Assembly: GCF_014764305.1 (NCBI RefSeq)
Contig: NZ_CP061703.1
Location: 1,067,501 to 1,131,500, forward strand
DNA from: Mesoflavibacter profundi
GTDB taxonomy: Bacteria; Bacteroidota; Bacteroidia; Flavobacteriales; Flavobacteriaceae
Length of the DNA: 64,000 nt
Direction of reading: 5' to 3'
Shown here piece by piece: positions 60,724-64,000 of this stretch. The translations under genes were made by a program, and so were the position numbers. Below the pieces are notes generated by a model, which was not told the origin of the DNA, ran no database searches, and saw nothing but the letters and a program-made list of their open reading frames with translations. The first letter of the stretch is position 1. Each line of letters opens with the position of its first letter.

Positions 60724-61728
60724 ATGAGTAAAGAAAACGAAGCAAAATTAAAAGCCCTACAATTAACCTTAGATAAATTAGATAAAGCTTACGGTAAAGG
60801 TACTGTAATGAAGATGAGTGATGCTGCTGTAGTAGATGTAGATGCAATTGCATCTGGATCTTTAGGGTTAGATATTGCATTAGGCGTTGGTGGTTACCCA
60901 AGAGGTAGAGTTATTGAAATTTATGGACCAGAAAGTTCTGGTAAAACAACTTTAACTTTACATGCTATTGCCGAAGCTCAAAAAAGTGGTGGAATTGCTG
61001 CTTTTATTGACGCAGAACACGCATTTGACCGTTTTTATGCAGAGAAATTAGGTGTAGATATTGATAATTTAATTATTTCTCAACCAGATAATGGTGAGCA
61101 AGCATTAGAAATTGCAGATAACTTAATTCGCTCTGGTGCAATAGATATAGTTGTAGTAGACTCTGTTGCAGCATTAACACCTAAAAGTGAAATTGAAGGT
61201 GAAATGGGTGACTCCAAAATGGGATTACACGCACGTTTAATGTCTCAAGCCTTAAGAAAACTTACAGCTTCTATTAGCAAAACAAATTGTACCGTTATTT
61301 TTATTAACCAATTACGTGAAAAAATAGGTGTAATGTTTGGTAACCCAGAAACTACAACTGGTGGAAATGCACTTAAATTTTACGCTTCTGTACGATTAGA
61401 TATTAGAAGATCTACACAAATTAAAGACTCTAATGGAGATGTAATTGGAAATAAAACCAGAGTAAAAGTGGTTAAAAACAAAGTTGCTCCGCCATTTAAA
61501 ACTGCCGAATTTGATATTATGTATGGTGAAGGTGTTAGTAAAGTAGGAGAAATTTTAGATGTAGCTGTAGATAAAGGTATAGTAAAGAAAAGTGGATCTT
61601 GGTTTAGTTATGAAGACACAAAACTAGGACAAGGAAGAGATGCAGTAAAACTAGTTATAAAAGACAATCCAGAACTGTTTGAAGAATTAGAAGAAAAAAT
61701 TAAAGCAGCAATAAAAGAAGAACAATAA
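60724..61728 (+). CDS. recA: recombinase RecA
   Basis: 334 residues with the Walker [10 protein letters not shown], the conserved [11 protein letters not shown], the loop region ([17 protein letters not shown]) and the C-terminal domain. It binds single-stranded DNA, exchanges strands and sets off the SOS response. Single gene with an intrinsic terminator directly after it. No LexA-type box is evident in the upstream gap, which fits many Bacteroidetes. Confidence 0.98.
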   Translation: MSKENEAKLKALQLTLDKLDKAYGKGTVMKMSDAAVVDVDAIASGSLGLDIALGVGGYPRGRVIEIYGPESSGKTTLTLHAIAEAQKSGGIAAFIDAEHAFDRFYAEKLGVDIDNLIISQPDNGEQALEIADNLIRSGAIDIVVVDSVAALTPKSEIEGEMGDSKMGLHARLMSQALRKLTASISKTNCTVIFINQLREKIGVMFGNPETTTGGNALKFYASVRLDIRRSTQIKDSNGDVIGNKTRVKVVKNKVAPPFKTAEFDIMYGEGVSKVGEILDVAVDKGIVKKSGSWFSYEDTKLGQGRDAVKLVIKDNPELFEELEEKIKAAIKEEQ

Positions 61729-61734
61729 AAACAA

Positions 61735-61761
61735 AATCCCGAAAAATTCGGGATTTTTTTA
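61735..61761 (+). terminator. terminator of recA
   Basis: AATCCCGAA (61735-61743) and TTCGGGATT (61747-61755) around AAA, followed by T residues; starts seven bases after the recA stop. Confidence 0.9.
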
Positions 61762-61822
61762 TTTATAGACGCAACCATTTAAAACATAATGCATCTATAA
61801 AGAAATATAGCACCAAATTAAG

Positions 61823-62239
61823 ATGAAAAAAGTATTAATTTTACTACTTAGCTTAGTTGCATTATCGTGTAGTTTAGACGATGAGAATAATGTAATAGAG
61901 AACTATCATGTTGAAATATTACCAATAGAATCTGCAATTGTTCCAGAATCTTTTAACTATGGAGAAGAACACGAAATAACTGTAACTTACTTGAGGCCTA
62001 ACTCATGTCATGCTTTTAATGATTTTTATTATGTTAAAGATAATAATGAACGAACAGTAGCTATTATGAGCACAGTGCTTGATAATAACCAAAACTGTTT
62101 AGAATTAAATGACGAACAACAAAGAACATTTACATTAGAAGCCACTCAAACAGAAAACTATGTGTTTAAATTTTGGCAAGGTGAAGATGACAGCGGAAAT
62201 GACACATATCTAATTATAGAAGTACCTGTAAATCAATAA
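61823..62239 (+). CDS. hypothetical lipoprotein upstream of an ECF sigma factor
   Basis: 138 residues with a lipoprotein signal ending at Cys16 (LVALSC) followed by SLDDE, an acidic sequence like the lipoprotein export signal that sends Bacteroidetes lipoproteins to the cell surface. The body is beta-rich with two more cysteines (NSCHAF, NQNCLEL). The sigma gene starts 12 bases after its stop, so they probably share a transcript; a role as surface partner of the downstream anti-sigma protein is inference. Confidence 0.7.
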   Translation: MKKVLILLLSLVALSCSLDDENNVIENYHVEILPIESAIVPESFNYGEEHEITVTYLRPNSCHAFNDFYYVKDNNERTVAIMSTVLDNNQNCLELNDEQQRTFTLEATQTENYVFKFWQGEDDSGNDTYLIIEVPVNQ

Positions 62240-62251
62240 AAAAAAAGACTT

Positions 62252-62794
62252 TTGAGTCTAGAAAAACTTATACATAATTGTAAAAAAAATGATACAAAAG
62301 CGCAAAGTGAATTGTATAAGCTATTTTCAAGCAAACTATTCTCTTTATGTCTAAAATACTCGCGCAATTATGCAGAAGCAGAAGATAACTTACAAGATAG
62401 TTTTGTAACCATTTTTAAAAATATAAAACAATATAATCACAAAGGAAGCTTTGAAGGTTGGTTAAAAAGAATTACAATAAACACCGCTTTGCAATGTTAT
62501 CGAAATCAAAAAGTATTTGAGATAGTAAATGAAGAAGTTATAGAAGATCAAACTGTTGATATTGATGAAGAGAACATTAAATTAGATTTTCTATTAAAAT
62601 GTATACAAGAATTACCTGATAGATATAGATTAGTATTTAACCTATATGTTCTTGATGGATATTCTCACAACGAAATAAGTAATTTGTTAAAAATCACATC
62701 TGGTACAAGTAAATCAAATCTTGCAAGAGCAAGACTAATACTTAAAGAAAAAATTAATGCTTATAAACAAATAAGTAACAAACAATCTTTATAA
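62252..62794 (+). CDS. ECF-family RNA polymerase sigma factor
   Basis: 180 residues: region 2 (LFSLCLKYSRNYAEAEDNLQDSFVTIFKNI) and region 4 (LPDRYRLVFNLYVLDGYSHNEIS) with the HTH. The start is TTG at 62252; no ATG fits. The anti-sigma gene starts directly after the stop (62795). ECF factors in Bacteroidetes are released from an inner-membrane anti-sigma protein by an outside signal. Confidence 0.92.
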   Translation: MSLEKLIHNCKKNDTKAQSELYKLFSSKLFSLCLKYSRNYAEAEDNLQDSFVTIFKNIKQYNHKGSFEGWLKRITINTALQCYRNQKVFEIVNEEVIEDQTVDIDEENIKLDFLLKCIQELPDRYRLVFNLYVLDGYSHNEISNLLKITSGTSKSNLARARLILKEKINAYKQISNKQSL

Positions 62795-64000
62795 ATGAAT
62801 AAGAAAAATTTAGATAGACTGTTTCAAGAGAAATTTAAAGAATTTGAAGTTAAACCCAAAGACTACAATTGGGATAAAATACAGTCTAAATTAAAAGAAG
62901 ATGACAAAAAAATTGTTGTCATACCAATTTGGATAAAATTTATTGGTGTTGCTGCAAGCCTTATACTAATGCTTGGTTTAGGATTAAATATGTATATAAA
63001 TAATAATACAAAACAACCTAAAGTAGTAAACACAGTAAATAATCCTGTAGATACAACAAACCAAAAAACTACTAATACTACTAGAGATACCAAACCAACA
63101 ATTAAAAATAATTCAACTTTAGAGCTGGACAATAATAAAAATATTACCAACTCAGAATCAGAAACTAAATTACAACAACAAAAACTAACAAAAGTTTCAA
63201 ATAAAGTTGTAGTAAATACAAATCAAGAAACTAAGAGTGAAAGACCTAAAAATCAAAACACAATTATTAGTTCTAAAAAATCGAATAAAAATAACCTTAG
63301 TATAAACACCCAAAACAGTAATAGCACTAATAATTACGCATCAAATGCTAATTCTGGTTTAAAAAATCCTAATAAAATTAAAGTACAAGACTTAATTACT
63401 GTTTTAGATACAACTTTACACTCTACAATAACTACAAACTCATTAGAGACAATTAAGTTAGATGAAGATAAAAAAGAAAATAGTATTGAAGAAGCAATAG
63501 CAAAAGAAGAACTTGAAGAAATAATTGAAGAAGAAAATAACTACAACAGGTGGAGTGTAAATATTAATGCTGCACCTGTTTACTACAATTCTTTTGGAAA
63601 TGGTTCTCATATTGACGAACAATTTAATAAAAATGATAAATCGGGAGCAATTAATACAGGCTATGGTGTAAAAGTAGGTTATGCATTGAATAATAAAATT
63701 AAAGTAAGAACTGGTATTAACAAATTAAACTTAAGCTACAACACCAACAATGTTATTGTATATCAAAACATAAACAACAACCCAAAAACCTTAAGAAATT
63801 TAAATCTTAATACAATTAATAACAACTTAAATATTAATGTTATAAGTGGTAACGAATCGTTTTTACAAACACCTAACTTAGGATTTGTAAAAAGTGTTTC
63901 TCTTAATCAAGAATTAAGTTATTATGAAATCCCTTTAGAGTTTGAATACACGTTTATAAACTCTAAATTTAGTATAAATTTAATTGGAGGATTTAGTACA
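62795..64000 (+). CDS. dual-membrane-spanning anti-sigma factor-like protein (3-prime partial)
   Basis: The frame is open for 402 codons to the window end, so the gene is cut off at the right. Residues 1-44 are charged and helical like anti-sigma domains (NLDRLFQEKF, DYNWDKIQSKL); one membrane helix at about 45-67; a Gln/Asn/Lys/Thr-rich linker at about 69-250 with no domain; then beta-barrel strands from 253 (RWSVNINAAPVYY, GVKVGYALNNKIKVRTGI, YYEIPLEFEYTF). Such a chain would reach from cytoplasm to outer membrane, as in the Dma factors of Bacteroides. Directly downstream of the sigma gene. Confidence 0.7.
   Translation, partial: MNKKNLDRLFQEKFKEFEVKPKDYNWDKIQSKLKEDDKKIVVIPIWIKFIGVAASLILMLGLGLNMYINNNTKQPKVVNTVNNPVDTTNQKTTNTTRDTKPTIKNNSTLELDNNKNITNSESETKLQQQKLTKVSNKVVVNTNQETKSERPKNQNTIISSKKSNKNNLSINTQNSNSTNNYASNANSGLKNPNKIKVQDLITVLDTTLHSTITTNSLETIKLDEDKKENSIEEAIAKEELEEIIEEENNYNRWSVNINAAPVYYNSFGNGSHIDEQFNKNDKSGAINTGYGVKVGYALNNKIKVRTGINKLNLSYNTNNVIVYQNINNNPKTLRNLNLNTINNNLNINVISGNESFLQTPNLGFVKSVSLNQELSYYEIPLEFEYTFINSKFSINLIGGFST

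Noticed and set aside
62863-63150. Reverse ORF of 95 residues, hydrophobic
   Set aside because: Antisense to the anti-sigma-like gene, whose plus frame is open for 402 codons; the hydrophobic look comes from Lys/Asn-rich plus-strand codons.

Overview
The window is about 64 kb of AT-rich chromosome from a marine-type Bacteroidetes bacterium, almost certainly family Flavobacteriaceae. The evidence is the type IX secretion sorting domain on a secreted protease, the gliding lipoprotein GldH, Bacteroidetes promoters of the TTTG/TAnnTTTG type, a fused hemC-hemD gene, SBP/SusCD-cluster style FG-GAP proteins, and many short lipoproteins. There are 59 coding regions (two run off the ends), one tRNA-Asn, about ten intrinsic terminators, several regulatory palindromes and several families of small dispersed repeats. 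No CRISPR array, rRNA, prophage or insertion sequence was seen.

Layout. 1-9 kb: two giant FG-GAP/ASPIC-UnbV lipoprotein-type genes, a vanadium-haloperoxidase/PAP2 lipoprotein and an SLC45/GPH-like sugar permease, one co-directional outer-membrane uptake or oxidation cluster whose beginning lies left of the window. 9-19 kb: tRNA-Asn, RseP, a SCO-type copper protein, then a metal section: feoA-feoB plus a 42-residue FeoB-associated peptide, a ZIP transporter and a DtxR/MntR-type repressor divergent from a TonB-dependent receptor across a long palindrome. 19-30 kb: housekeeping and regulatory genes (TerB-DnaJ protein, bacilliredoxin, PlsC, HD hydrolase, radical SAM protein, AraC regulator, enoyl-CoA hydratase, histidine kinase). 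27-42.6 kb: a haem supercluster with hemJ, hemH on the minus strand and hemA, hemCD, hemE, hemF, hemB on the plus strand; only glutamate-1-semialdehyde aminotransferase is missing from the path between glutamyl-tRNA and haem. 42.7-51.7 kb: a CBS/CNNM transporter, Ogt, a hotdog protein, a serine hydrolase, a PolB-like exonuclease, an M43 protease for type IX secretion, and a double ABC ATPase. 52-60 kb: an M91-like metalloprotease, a 3-oxoacid CoA-transferase pair, PBP1A, GldH, RicT and TrhO. 60-64 kb: two micro-ORFs, recA, and at the right edge a lipoprotein / ECF sigma factor / anti-sigma factor cassette.

The most interesting system is the right-edge cassette: the gene after the sigma factor appears to encode one polypeptide with a cytoplasmic anti-sigma-like head, one inner-membrane helix, a long periplasmic linker and an outer-membrane beta barrel, so it could carry a signal from the cell surface straight to an ECF sigma factor. 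Other items worth attention are a structured dispersed repeat present twice with compensating stem changes, a palindromic repeat translated in frame inside ogt, an in-frame second copy of the hemB 3-prime end beyond a repeat, a perfect palindrome that serves as the 3-prime ends of two convergent genes, a Fur-type palindrome forming the spacer of the araC promoter next to hemA, and a two-peptide micro-operon flanked by an exactly repeated 42-nt terminator.
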